A stretch of 6,388 nt of DNA from Caldifarciminota bacterium (GCA_029880025.1 JAOUPE010000099.1:1-6388); one strand, 5' to 3'. Numbered from the stretch's first letter, positions 1 to 5,841 are shown. Numbers and translations: made by a program. Notes: a model not told the origin generated them from the sequence alone.

Positions 1-1
1 T

Positions 2-103
2 TTGGAACAGGCAACCAAAAAATATCAAAAGGGTTGCCCTAAATGTAAAAAAATCCCCTGCGTTTGTAAAGAAAAAAGAAGACGATTTAATAAAAATAAA
101 TGA
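2..103 (+). CDS. C-terminal tail of an unidentified Cys-rich basic protein (partial)
   Basis: An open frame enters from the left window edge and stops at TGA 101-103. Only 33 residues are visible. They contain a compact cysteine cluster, CPKCKKIPCVC (C-x2-C-x4-C-x-C), followed by a strongly basic tail (KEKRRRFNKNK). Such clusters often bind zinc, but I do not recognise the protein and cannot assign a function from the tail alone. The stop codon lies within the ribosome site of the next gene (GAGGAGGT, 102-109), so this gene was probably transcribed together with the membrane-protein genes that follow and may be translationally coupled to the first. The frame is supported by this exact junction and by the non-random Cys spacing; no start is visible. 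Confidence 0.6.
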   Translation: MEQATKKYQKGCPKCKKIPCVCKEKRRRFNKNK

Positions 104-109
104 GGAGGT
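102..109 (+). promoter_or_regulatory. Ribosome binding site of the DUF6754-like gene
   Basis: GAGGAGGT lies 7 nt before the ATG at 117 and overlaps the TGA stop of the upstream frame. This near-perfect anti-16S match fixes the start and argues for co-translation with the upstream gene. Confidence 0.85.
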
Positions 110-116
110 AGCAGCG

Positions 117-1295
117 ATGAATTTTCACGCAAAATCAACTTTACCCGCTTTAGGCGGATTCTTGGCAATTGGTATTTTCCTATTAGCTACTTCGCTAAAT
201 GCAATTGGACCACCATCCGATATAATTGCACGCGATACACCCAATGACCATGGCAAGAGTATAACCATTTTATGGCAACTATCGCCCGATGATGCTATGG
301 TTCAGCGTTATGAAATATTGCGTCGGCTGGAAGCAGACCGCGGGTCAAGCTTCGAGCTTGTTGGTAGTGTTATGTCCGGAGAAAGATGTTTTTTCGATGA
401 TAAGGTTGAGGACGGCGTAAAATACGTATATCAGATTGCAGCGGTAACCGATACGATGCGAGCCGTATCGGAAATTTCTCAACCGGTTCAAAGTCGTGGG
501 CAATGGTTCAATACCAATCGCACCAACGTCCTGATTGGTGTTATCATCTTTTCCGGCTTGATTCTCTATTTCATCGCTCGTTCACGGAAAGGTAAAGCGC
601 CTTTTATCCGTCGAATTTCAGGTCTGGATGCGGTTGAAGATGCGGTCGGTCGCGCTACCGAGATGGGTAAGCCGATACTCTATGTTCCAGGTCTTTCGAC
701 GATTAGTGACATCGCAACTATCGCTTCGCTTAATATTCTCAGCGAAGTGGCAAAAAAAACTGCTCAATATGAAACAACCCTTTTAGTTCCGAACCGCGAC
801 CCAATTGTCTATACAGTCGCTTTAGAGATGACGAGAGAGGCTTACACCAGTGTCGGGCGACCCGATGTATTCAAAACAGAAAATATCTTTTTTGTCAGTG
901 ACAATCAATTCGCCTATGCAGCAGCAGTAGATGGGATAATGGTGCGGGAAAAACCCGCGGCTAATTTCTTTATCGGCATGTTCTGGGCAGAATCCTTAAT
1001 TCTGGCTGAGACCGGCGCCACTACTGGTGCAATCCAGATTGCCGGGACCGATTCAGTTCATCAATTACCATTCTTTATTACCGCTTGCGACTATACATTA
1101 ATCGGTGAAGAACTTTATGCGGCTTCGGCTTACCTTTCACGTGAACCATTACTTTTAGGCTCATTGGCTGGTCAGGACTATGGCAAGATGATAATTTTGA
1201 TTGTCCTTTTGGTAAGTTCTGGATTAATCCTTTTATCATCAATTTTCAAACTTCCTTTCATAGTACAAATCTGGCAATTGTTTAATGTTGGTTAG
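117..1295 (+). CDS. Membrane protein with signal peptide, FN3-like domain and DUF6754-like domain
   Basis: The 392-residue protein begins at ATG 117 behind a strong ribosome site. Residues 10-29 form a signal peptide or membrane anchor ending near SLNA. Residues 31-125 look like a fibronectin type III fold: a Trp near 53, YEILRR at 65-70, a loop with FFDD at 92-95 and a VKYVYQIAAV strand at 101-110. A membrane helix follows (about 137-154), then RSRKGK, which suggests that residues 160-350 are cytoplasmic. That region (GKPILYVPG, LLVPNRDP, NIFFVSDNQFAYAA) has an alternating alpha/beta look and resembles, from memory, the DUF6754 family of unknown function. A last helix lies at about 357-377. 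The likely arrangement is an external FN3 domain connected to a cytoplasmic domain. The next three genes also encode membrane proteins, so a shared complex is inferred. The DUF assignment is moderately sure; no catalytic residues are evident. Confidence 0.85.
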   Translation: MNFHAKSTLPALGGFLAIGIFLLATSLNAIGPPSDIIARDTPNDHGKSITILWQLSPDDAMVQRYEILRRLEADRGSSFELVGSVMSGERCFFDDKVEDGVKYVYQIAAVTDTMRAVSEISQPVQSRGQWFNTNRTNVLIGVIIFSGLILYFIARSRKGKAPFIRRISGLDAVEDAVGRATEMGKPILYVPGLSTISDIATIASLNILSEVAKKTAQYETTLLVPNRDPIVYTVALEMTREAYTSVGRPDVFKTENIFFVSDNQFAYAAAVDGIMVREKPAANFFIGMFWAESLILAETGATTGAIQIAGTDSVHQLPFFITACDYTLIGEELYAASAYLSREPLLLGSLAGQDYGKMIILIVLLVSSGLILLSSIFKLPFIVQIWQLFNVG

Positions 1296-1301
1296 GAACT
1301 G

Positions 1302-1409
1302 AAACCACAGATGCACACCGGCACACAAAGAAAAAGATTTAAGGAACCACAAGATTTCACAGATTTTCACCAGATTATCTCGTGTCAATCTTGTGTTAAT
1401 CTCGTGGCT
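1302..1409. repeat. Fold-back repeat of CACAGATT-like units between the first two membrane genes
   Basis: Almost the whole intergenic gap is made of short variant units: CCACAGATG, CCACAAGATTT, CACAGATTTT and CACCAGATT, then inverted CTCGTG, AATCTTGTG and AATCTCGTGG. The segment 1346-1371 (ACCACAAGATTT...) and the reverse complement of 1382-1409 (AGCCACGAGATT...) align with a few mismatches and indels, so the transcript could fold into a long imperfect hairpin. The element stops about 10 nt before the next ribosome site. It has no coding content. Similar degenerate repeats are scattered in many uncultured bacterial genomes; their origin is not settled. Confidence 0.7.
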
Positions 1410-1418
1410 ACAAATTAT

Positions 1419-1425
1419 AGGAGGT
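1419..1425 (+). promoter_or_regulatory. Ribosome binding site that places the start at ATG 1429
   Basis: AGGAGGT sits 3 nt before ATG 1429. The spacing is tight, but it is the only good site here. The in-frame GTG at 1393 lies inside the fold-back repeat, lacks a ribosome site and would add 12 repeat-encoded residues, so 1429 is preferred. Confidence 0.75.
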
Positions 1426-1428
1426 AGC

Positions 1429-2055
1429 ATGCAGCAAAGAATTCCTTTAGCAATCTGTTTTATTGTGGGCATCGTCATGATTGTCCAGTTTTTTATTCCC
1501 CACCGGTTATCCGAACAGACTTTTGATTTAGCGGTAAAATGGATACGTATCATTACCGCCTTCGCCTTGGTCTTAGGCGTACGCAGTATTACTTTCCGTT
1601 CGATTGAGAAAATTAAACGGCAGAAGAAAGATTGGTTTTACAGTATTTTCACCCTATTAGGTTTAGTTATAACCTCAGTAATCGGTCTGGGTTGGGGAGT
1701 TAAAGCCGGAACTCCACTCCGAACCATCTATAATAATATAATGGTTCCTTTAGGTGCGACGATGTTTTCGATTCTTGCCTATTATATGGCTTCGGCTGCT
1801 TACCGAGCATTTCGTGCCCGAACCCGAGAGGCAACTTTACTTTTGATTGCCGCCTTCATCGTGATGCTGGGAAAAGTACCTTTAGGCACCGCAATTTCCG
1901 GGAAATTGCCGGATTTAGCTGATTGGGTTTTAAATGTTCCAAATATGGCGGCAAAACGAGCCATCCTTTTTGGCGTGGCGTTAGGAATGATTGCGACTTC
2001 ACTTAAGATAATATTAGGCATTGAACGCGGCTGGCTTGGCGGCAGGAGGCGATAG
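1429..2055 (+). CDS. Six-helix integral membrane protein, unknown function
   Basis: From ATG 1429 the protein has 208 residues. Hydrophobic stretches at about 6-23, 38-52, 70-90, 102-122, 135-152 and 175-195 predict six membrane helices, with Arg/Lys-rich loops (KIKRQKK at 61-67, AYRAFRARTRE at 124-134) and a basic tail (GGRRR) that help to orient it. The most conserved-looking stretch, by composition, is residues 102-155, where polar and small residues (NNIMVPLG, ASAAYRAF, GKVPLGTAISG) break up the helices. I cannot name the family. The gene follows the DUF6754-like gene after a repeat-filled gap and its stop overlaps the next start (TAGTG), so it is probably made together with the neighbouring membrane proteins as part of one complex. 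No enzyme or transporter signature is visible. Confidence 0.85.
   Translation: MQQRIPLAICFIVGIVMIVQFFIPHRLSEQTFDLAVKWIRIITAFALVLGVRSITFRSIEKIKRQKKDWFYSIFTLLGLVITSVIGLGWGVKAGTPLRTIYNNIMVPLGATMFSILAYYMASAAYRAFRARTREATLLLIAAFIVMLGKVPLGTAISGKLPDLADWVLNVPNMAAKRAILFGVALGMIATSLKIILGIERGWLGGRRR
2044..2049 (+). promoter_or_regulatory. Ribosome binding site for the GTG start at 2055
   Basis: AGGAGG lies inside the end of the previous gene, 5 nt before GTG 2055, which overlaps that gene's TAG stop by one base (TAGTG). This supports the non-ATG start and translational coupling. Confidence 0.85.
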
Positions 2056-2900
2056 TGAAGATTGCTGACCTATTAGGTAAGATTGACCGCAGAATCATCT
2101 TTATTGTTCTGACGGTTGTCATTGTCATACCATTAATATCACCGATTGGTTTTGTCGGGCGTCTATCACCAAGAGTTCATGATTTGTTCAAGGCGATTGA
2201 TGAACTTAAACCCAGCAATAAACCATTGTTAATCTCAGTCGACTTTGACCCCCAGTCAATGCCAGAACTTTACCCGATGCTCGTTTCGATACTTCGCCAT
2301 TCTTTTGCCCGTAATGTTAGAGTAATAGTAATGGGTTTATGGGTGACCGGGGTCGGTTTGGGTGAAGAGGCTTTAACCACGGTCGGTCAGGAGTACCAAA
2401 AAGAATACGGCAAAGACTATGTCTTTTTAGGTTGGAAGCCAGGAGTAAGTGCAGTGGTTCTGGGCATGGGACGTTCGATTAAAGAGACCTTTTCCACCGA
2501 CTATTATGGCAAACCGATTGACTCTTTTCCGATGATGGCTGGGGTGAATAATTACCGGGATATTCCTTTACTCGTTACTTTGTCAGCCGGTGACCCTGGA
2601 TTCAATACGGTCTGGCTTCCTTATGCCCAAGCCCGATTTGGGGTAAGAGTCGGGACTGGTGTAACAGCGGTTTCAGCGGCTGATGCTTATCCTTATTTAC
2701 AAACTGGACAGTTGGTTGGGCTAATCGATGGGATGAAAGGGGCTTCTGAATACGAACTTTTGGTTGAAAAGGCAGGATATTCTGAGGCTTTCAAACCCGC
2801 ATCCCAGGCAATGGATTCTCAATCCTTAGCCCATCTGGCAATAATGATATTAATCGTGCTCGGTAATGTCGGCTACTTTTTAGCGAGAAGAAAGAAATAA
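2055..2900 (+). CDS. Doubly anchored envelope protein with a large external alpha/beta domain, unknown function
   Basis: The 281-residue protein starts at GTG 2055. An N-terminal helix (about 13-33) follows a positively charged stretch, and a C-terminal helix (about 259-276) ends in ARRKK. By the positive-inside rule both ends face the cytoplasm and residues 35-258 lie outside the inner membrane. The external part reads like alternating strands and helices: KPLLISVDFDP at 56-66, RVIVMGLWVTGVGLGEE at 89-105, YVFLGWKPG at 122-130, IPLLVTLSAGDPG at 170-182, and a Gly-rich C-terminal section with GLIDGMKGASEYE at 222-234. It has no catalytic motif I recognise. The one-base overlap with the six-helix gene and the flanking membrane genes suggest an extracytoplasmic partner of the DUF6754-like protein. 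A divergent solute-binding or sensor domain is possible but unsupported. Confidence 0.85.
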   Translation: MKIADLLGKIDRRIIFIVLTVVIVIPLISPIGFVGRLSPRVHDLFKAIDELKPSNKPLLISVDFDPQSMPELYPMLVSILRHSFARNVRVIVMGLWVTGVGLGEEALTTVGQEYQKEYGKDYVFLGWKPGVSAVVLGMGRSIKETFSTDYYGKPIDSFPMMAGVNNYRDIPLLVTLSAGDPGFNTVWLPYAQARFGVRVGTGVTAVSAADAYPYLQTGQLVGLIDGMKGASEYELLVEKAGYSEAFKPASQAMDSQSLAHLAIMILIVLGNVGYFLARRKK

Positions 2901-2919
2901 AATGAACCACAATAAGAAA

Positions 2920-2993
2920 TTAAACACTGAGAGACACCGAATCTACCGAAGGACACTGAATTCATTTCGGTGTTTTCAGATATTTCAGTGTTA
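2920..2993. repeat. Fold-back repeat of ACACYGAA-like units
   Basis: The gap between two membrane genes contains units ACACTGA, ACACCGAA, ACCGAA and ACACTGAATTC on the left, and their inverses TTTCGGTGTT, TTTCAG and TTTCAGTGTT on the right. AACACTGAGAGACACCGAA (about 2923-2941) faces an inverted counterpart ending at about 2992, and the centre ACACTGAA/TTCGGTGT can pair around 2953-2974. The result is an imperfect hairpin ending about 20 nt before the next ribosome site. It is the same architecture as the repeat at 1302-1409 with a different unit sequence, and closely related in sequence to the repeat at 3680-3787. Confidence 0.7.
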
Positions 2994-3013
2994 TTCGCTG
3001 TTTCGTTCCAGTT

Positions 3014-3020
3014 AAGGAGG
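3014..3020 (+). promoter_or_regulatory. Ribosome binding site for ATG 3026
   Basis: AAGGAGG followed by a 5-nt spacer fixes the start of the fourth membrane gene just downstream of the fold-back repeat. Confidence 0.85.
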
Positions 3021-3025
3021 TCATA

Positions 3026-3655
3026 ATGGCAATCGCAACCGATCTCTGGATTTGGGTTGGTGCGTTACTAACCCTCTTCATCTTTTCCTTTCTTTTTGGT
3101 GATAACCCATTATACAAAATAGGCGAGCATGTTTATGTTGGCGTCTCGGTCGGCTATTTTATCTCGATTACCTGGCACAATTTCCTTTATCCGGATTTAA
3201 TCGTACCCCTGTTCAGGCAAGGTAATCTGCTTTATATCATACCCACGATATTGGGTGTTCTCTATTTCAGTATCTTTTTCCCAAAACTTTCGTGGCTGAT
3301 AAGAATTCCAATGGGATTTGTCTTAGGCTATGGTGCCGGTGTATCAATCCCAGCCGTGCTCCAAGCCAATATCATAAAACAGATTCAAGGCAGTTTACTT
3401 TCCACTCAGGTTCTCAGCCGCTGGGATTCAATACTCTGGTATGTCGTCTCATTGGTTGGTATTGTCTGCACGATTATCTATTTCTTCTTCTCGAGGGAAC
3501 GAAAGGGAATATCCAAACCAGCGGCTGAAGCCGGAATCGTATTCTTGATGGTCGGTTTTGGCGCATCATTCGGTTATACCGTGATGGCACGTGTCTCATT
3601 GCTGATTGGACGACTGCAATTTTTACTCCGGGATTGGTTAGGTATTATCAAATGA
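3026..3655 (+). CDS. Second six-helix integral membrane protein, unknown function
   Basis: The 209-residue protein begins at ATG 3026 with an ideal ribosome site. Predicted helices lie at about 6-24, 34-54, 68-85, 92-112, 136-155 and 168-188. Notable segments are YKIGEHVYVGVSVGY (30-44), the Gly-rich GFVLGYGAGVSIPAV (97-111), the basic loop SRERKGISK (156-164) and the last helix region GFGASFGYTVMARVSLLIGR (177-196), which has small residues typical of packed helices. I do not recognise the family. Its position behind the doubly anchored protein and ahead of an outer-membrane barrel makes it the fourth member of the inferred envelope module. Its stop (TGA 3653-3655) overlaps an ATG at 3652, opening a 44-codon frame that runs through the next fold-back repeat. 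Confidence 0.85.
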   Translation: MAIATDLWIWVGALLTLFIFSFLFGDNPLYKIGEHVYVGVSVGYFISITWHNFLYPDLIVPLFRQGNLLYIIPTILGVLYFSIFFPKLSWLIRIPMGFVLGYGAGVSIPAVLQANIIKQIQGSLLSTQVLSRWDSILWYVVSLVGIVCTIIYFFFSRERKGISKPAAEAGIVFLMVGFGASFGYTVMARVSLLIGRLQFLLRDWLGIIK

Positions 3656-3786
3656 AAAATAGAACGATTAAACAAGGAGATTTAACACTGAAAAGCACCG
3701 AAGTGCTTGAAGCACATGCCAGCACTACCTCAGGTAGTCAATGCTTTCAGTGGTTTTCGGTCAATTCGGTGTATCTCGGTGTTTAA
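3652..3786 (+). CDS. Possible 44-codon leader frame coupled by ATGA and ending on the barrel-gene start
   Basis: ATG 3652 overlaps the stop of the six-helix gene as ATGA. The frame begins MKNRTIKQGD, crosses the whole fold-back repeat and stops at TAA 3784-3786, five to seven bases beyond the likely GTG start (3779) of the outer-membrane gene. No protein family is recognisable, and most of the sequence is translated repeat. It may be a regulatory leader whose translation opens the hairpin and delivers ribosomes to GTG 3779. Alternatively it may be the original basic N-terminus of the barrel's signal peptide, thrown out of frame by repeat insertion. It may also be chance. Confidence 0.3.
   Translation: MKNRTIKQGDLTLKSTEVLEAHASTTSGSQCFQWFSVNSVYLGV
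3674..3679 (+). promoter_or_regulatory. Orphan ribosome-site-like sequence before the third fold-back repeat
   Basis: AAGGAG is followed within 15 nt by no ATG, GTG or TTG leading into a long frame; the fold-back repeat starts almost immediately after it. It is about 100 nt from GTG 3779 of the barrel gene. It may be the gene's former ribosome site, separated from the start by repeat insertion. Confidence 0.35.
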
Positions 3787-3787
3787 T
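3680..3787. repeat. Third fold-back repeat (ACACYGAA type) overlapping the start of the barrel gene
   Basis: The left end TTTAACACTGAAAAGCACCG and the reverse complement of the right end (ATTAAACACCGAGATACACC) are variants of one sequence, so the element is bounded by inverted repeats. Its centre is an exact 7-bp palindrome, ACTACCT-C-AGGTAGT (3724-3738), and a smaller palindrome GTGCTT-G-AAGCAC occupies 3703-3715. The units match those of the repeat at 2920-2993. All plausible starts of the downstream gene (TTG 3707, ATG 3716, GTG 3779) lie inside it, so its folding could affect translation. Confidence 0.65.
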
Positions 3788-5362
3788 TCATTAACCTTCA
3801 GAAATTTTTCCCTCTTGCTTTTAGTAGTTTTTAGTTTTTCTATTGCCAGTCCTTTAGAGAATATTCGGACTGACAGTTGGGTCTATGACTATATCGATTA
3901 TCTAAAAACTGCAGGTCTGATTAGAACAGTACCAGCTACGAGCAAACCCTGGACAAGGCTGGAGGCGGCAATTTTGGTTAAGGAGGCATTGAGTTATATA
4001 ACCGATGAGCCCAAGCCTCCGACAGCTACTTTCTTATCTCGTTTGATTCAAGAATTCTCTGAAGAGTTAGCCGAAATCGGTCATCGACCCGATACCCAGC
4101 GCAATCCTTTACTTAGGCTTAAATTACCTGAACTTATCGGTTCGGATACAATGAAAATCTCGGTCGATTTGTTCAGCCGGGCACAAGCCGATACCCAAAA
4201 TCAGAGCGCATCGTTTGGCGTGGTTTTTGGCACCGGTTATGATAAACGCATTGCCCTGTTCGACCGATTCGAATATAGAATGTACCGTGAAACGTTAGTC
4301 GATATTCGCGATTCGGCTGGGACTCATGTACCCGGAACCCGTGTCCATTCCTGGATGAACATCGCAACTTTGCAAATCGAACAGGCTTATTTTAATTTCA
4401 AAATCCCCTGGTTTATTCTTGAGTTAGGCAGAGACAAACTCTCGTTTGGACCAGGCAAAAGAAAATCGGTAATGCTTTCTGATTCAGCGCCAGCCTTGGA
4501 TATGATTCAATTAAAAGGGAACTATCGCAATCTTAAACTTCTTGGTTTTACTGCCGCACTTTCCGGTTGGGGCGAAAAACATCGTTTCCTTTCTGGGCAA
4601 CGGATTGAGGTTTCGTTATTTTCCCGATTGCGGTTAGGCAGTGCCTTATTTGTTGTCCATAGTCCGGATTCGAGCCAGACCAAATCATTTTTTGGTCTTA
4701 TCAACCCTTTACTTTTATTATACTTCGAAGAGGCAAACTCTGGTCACGACGATAACTTCCTGGTCGGCTGGGATTTTGTCTATTATCTGCCGCGCACTCA
4801 GGTTTACGGTCAGTTGTTTTTGGATAACTGGGAACAATTATCCGAGCGGGTTAAAACCTATCCAAATTCCTATTGCTTAAAACTCGGTTTATACACTCTG
4901 CCCATCCCTTTATTTGACTTTTGTGCCGAATATAACAAAATTACCCATTATACTTACTATCATCGGATTTTCCATATTGCATATAACCAATATGATGTTC
5001 CTTTGGGTAATCCATTAGGTCCGGATGCAGATGAAATATATCTCAAGACGACCTTTTATCCGGTTACCTGGCTTTATCCATCTTTTGCATTATCTTATAC
5101 CCGGCGCGGTGACCGCAATCGCGGTGATTTTAAGTTCAAGGCTTGGATAGATGAGCAGCAAAGTCCAATCTCAACCAAATTTCCTTCAGGTATTGTTGAG
5201 ACCAATTTATCATTTGGACCAGAAATCACATTCCAGCCAATGCCTGATTTGAGAATCTTTGCTTCGGGTCAATATTACAAAGTGACAAATCCGGATGGCA
5301 TTGATACTTTACCAGCTCGTTCGGATTTTGCCGCAAGCGTTCGTATCGAGTATCGGTATTAA
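3779..5362 (+). CDS. Outer-membrane beta-barrel of the Wzi capsule-assembly type
   Basis: From GTG 3779 the protein has 527 residues and begins with a good signal peptide: a short N-region with Arg8, hydrophobic LLLLVVFSFSIA and cleavage around Ala23/Ser24. TTG 3707 or ATG 3716 would add 24 or 21 residues translated from the fold-back repeat and bury the signal, so I prefer 3779, although no ribosome site precedes it. After cleavage comes an SLH-like helical stretch (about 30-75: DSWVYDYIDYL, TAGLI, TRLEAAILVKEAL), as in Wzi-family proteins. At 215-238 the segment ELGRDKLSFGPGKRKSVMLS matches the family's characteristic GR...GPG...LLS pattern. The remainder alternates aromatic and polar residues and ends VRIEYRY, a typical outer-membrane insertion signal. 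Wzi proteins help to attach capsule polysaccharide to the surface. No capsule genes are visible here, so the function may differ. Last gene of the run. Confidence 0.8.
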   Translation: MFNSLTFRNFSLLLLVVFSFSIASPLENIRTDSWVYDYIDYLKTAGLIRTVPATSKPWTRLEAAILVKEALSYITDEPKPPTATFLSRLIQEFSEELAEIGHRPDTQRNPLLRLKLPELIGSDTMKISVDLFSRAQADTQNQSASFGVVFGTGYDKRIALFDRFEYRMYRETLVDIRDSAGTHVPGTRVHSWMNIATLQIEQAYFNFKIPWFILELGRDKLSFGPGKRKSVMLSDSAPALDMIQLKGNYRNLKLLGFTAALSGWGEKHRFLSGQRIEVSLFSRLRLGSALFVVHSPDSSQTKSFFGLINPLLLLYFEEANSGHDDNFLVGWDFVYYLPRTQVYGQLFLDNWEQLSERVKTYPNSYCLKLGLYTLPIPLFDFCAEYNKITHYTYYHRIFHIAYNQYDVPLGNPLGPDADEIYLKTTFYPVTWLYPSFALSYTRRGDRNRGDFKFKAWIDEQQSPISTKFPSGIVETNLSFGPEITFQPMPDLRIFASGQYYKVTNPDGIDTLPARSDFAASVRIEYRY

Positions 5363-5436
5363 TTAAAACTTAAGTCCGGCAACTAAAGGCTAAACCGCTT
5401 TAAAACATTAGTTATAATTAATGTTAAAATCGACCT
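5363..5436. other. AT-rich spacer after the barrel gene
   Basis: No gene is visible. AACATTA (5404-5410) can pair with TAATGTT (5419-5425) around an 8-nt loop, but the stem is all but GC-free and is not followed by a T tract, so it is not convincing as an intrinsic terminator on the plus strand. Confidence 0.4.
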
Positions 5437-5522
5437 ACCCAGCACTTATTTTAATAATGATTTAGACAGGCGTCGCTTAAGATGTGTTTAGGTATACGTA
5501 ATACATAAAATAAGTGCTGGGT
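5437..5522 (-). mobile_element. 86-bp MITE-like deletion derivative of the GIY-YIG element
   Basis: The element has the same perfect 17-bp inverted termini as the 259-bp element at 5842-6100 (ACCCAGCACTTATTTTA at 5437-5453, its inverse at 5506-5522). Its left 52 bases match 5842-5893 with two differences and its right 34 bases match 6067-6100 with one difference. The central 173 bases, most of the nuclease gene, are missing. On the minus strand it keeps the nuclease ATG and first codons (MYYVYL) before going out of frame to a stop. It therefore cannot encode the nuclease and, if mobile, must be moved by an intact copy. The orientation is the same as the full copy. Codon 4 is Val here and Ile in the full copy, so it did not arise directly from that neighbour without later change. 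Confidence 0.9.
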
Positions 5523-5532
5523 CGCCTATTTA

Positions 5533-5553
5533 TTCTCTGCTATCTCTGCGGTT
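5533..5553. repeat. Short remnant of a CGCAGAGA-type repeat
   Basis: On the minus strand this reads AACCGCAGAGATAGCAGAGA, two imperfect GCAGAGA units led by AACC. It resembles in style the AACCACAGATG unit of the repeat at 1302-1409 and is probably a piece of a related dispersed repeat. It lies between the small mobile element and the end of the broken gene. Confidence 0.4.
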
Positions 5554-5713
5554 ATACTCTCTTAAACCATTCCTTTTAATCTTAAGGCGCCAAAGACGGA
5601 AATGACTTTATCCTTTAATTTCAATAGGACATCTTCTTTTAATCCCTCTTTTTTCCATCTGCTGATAATTTTATTTAGCGACTGTTCCAATGTTTCTTTC
5701 CTTTCCTGGGGAG

Positions 5714-5810
5714 GGGTAAAGGCTTTACCATAATATTTCTTCCCGAGTCGGGTCTTTTCGACGAAGGGTCGATTCGACAAAGCTCGACAGCATTCTCGGG
5801 TAAAGGCTTT
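5714..5810. repeat. 13-bp direct repeat bounding an 84-bp in-frame insertion
   Basis: GGGTAAAGGCTTT occurs exactly at 5714-5726 and again at 5798-5810, an offset of 84 bp (28 codons), so the frame on the minus strand is kept and KAFT is encoded twice. The insertion includes the palindrome at 5742-5800. The direct repeat may be a target duplication or a product of local duplication. Confidence 0.65.
5742..5800. repeat. Palindromic element inside a coding fragment
   Basis: CCCGAG (5742-5747) and CTCGGG (5795-5800) form the outer arms. Inside, GTCGGGTCTTTTCGACG (from 5747) faces the inverse of GTCGAGCTTTGTCGAATCG (5770-5788), giving an imperfect fold-back rich in TCGA. The base composition is more GC-rich than the surrounding frame. 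On the minus strand it encodes CRALSNRPFVEKTRLG without a stop. It resembles in concept the in-frame palindromic elements of Rickettsia, but I claim no sequence relationship. Confidence 0.55.
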
Positions 5811-5841
5811 GTAGGATGAAAACCAGGGAGTTGGAACACTC

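Larger units (their letters stand above)
5562..5841 (-). pseudogene. 3' fragment of an interrupted repeat-module gene
   Basis: A minus-strand frame ends at 5562 and runs back to the edge of the GIY-YIG element; its apparent GTG start (5843) is made partly of the element's terminus, so the true N-terminus has been lost. The C-terminal part (LEQSLNKIISRWKKEGLKED... KVISVFGALRLKGMV) is charged and helical and aligns without gaps to the fragment beyond the element (IIYSVIGAELK versus KVISVFGALRLK, with G, K, S-V-x-G-A in register). This suggests a repeat protein or two repeats of one former gene. Residues encoded by 5727-5810 are an in-frame insertion: KAFT occurs twice, 28 residues apart, and the stretch between carries a palindrome. 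I do not recognise the family; function unknown. Confidence 0.45.

Noticed and set aside
1393..1428. Upstream GTG extension of the first six-helix protein
   Set aside because: It would translate part of the fold-back repeat and lacks a ribosome site, while AGGAGGT directly precedes ATG 1429.
1239..1553. Minus-strand open frame of 104 codons across the first intergenic gap
   Set aside because: It overlaps two well-supported plus-strand genes and the fold-back repeat, and has no ribosome site or recognisable protein features.
4173..4880. Several short open frames on both strands inside the barrel gene
   Set aside because: They overlap the long barrel frame out of phase and have no ribosome sites or protein-like patterns.
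5404..5430. Possible transcription terminator after the barrel gene
   Set aside because: The 7-bp stem is nearly all A-T and is followed by AAAAT, not a T tract; its stability would be too low.
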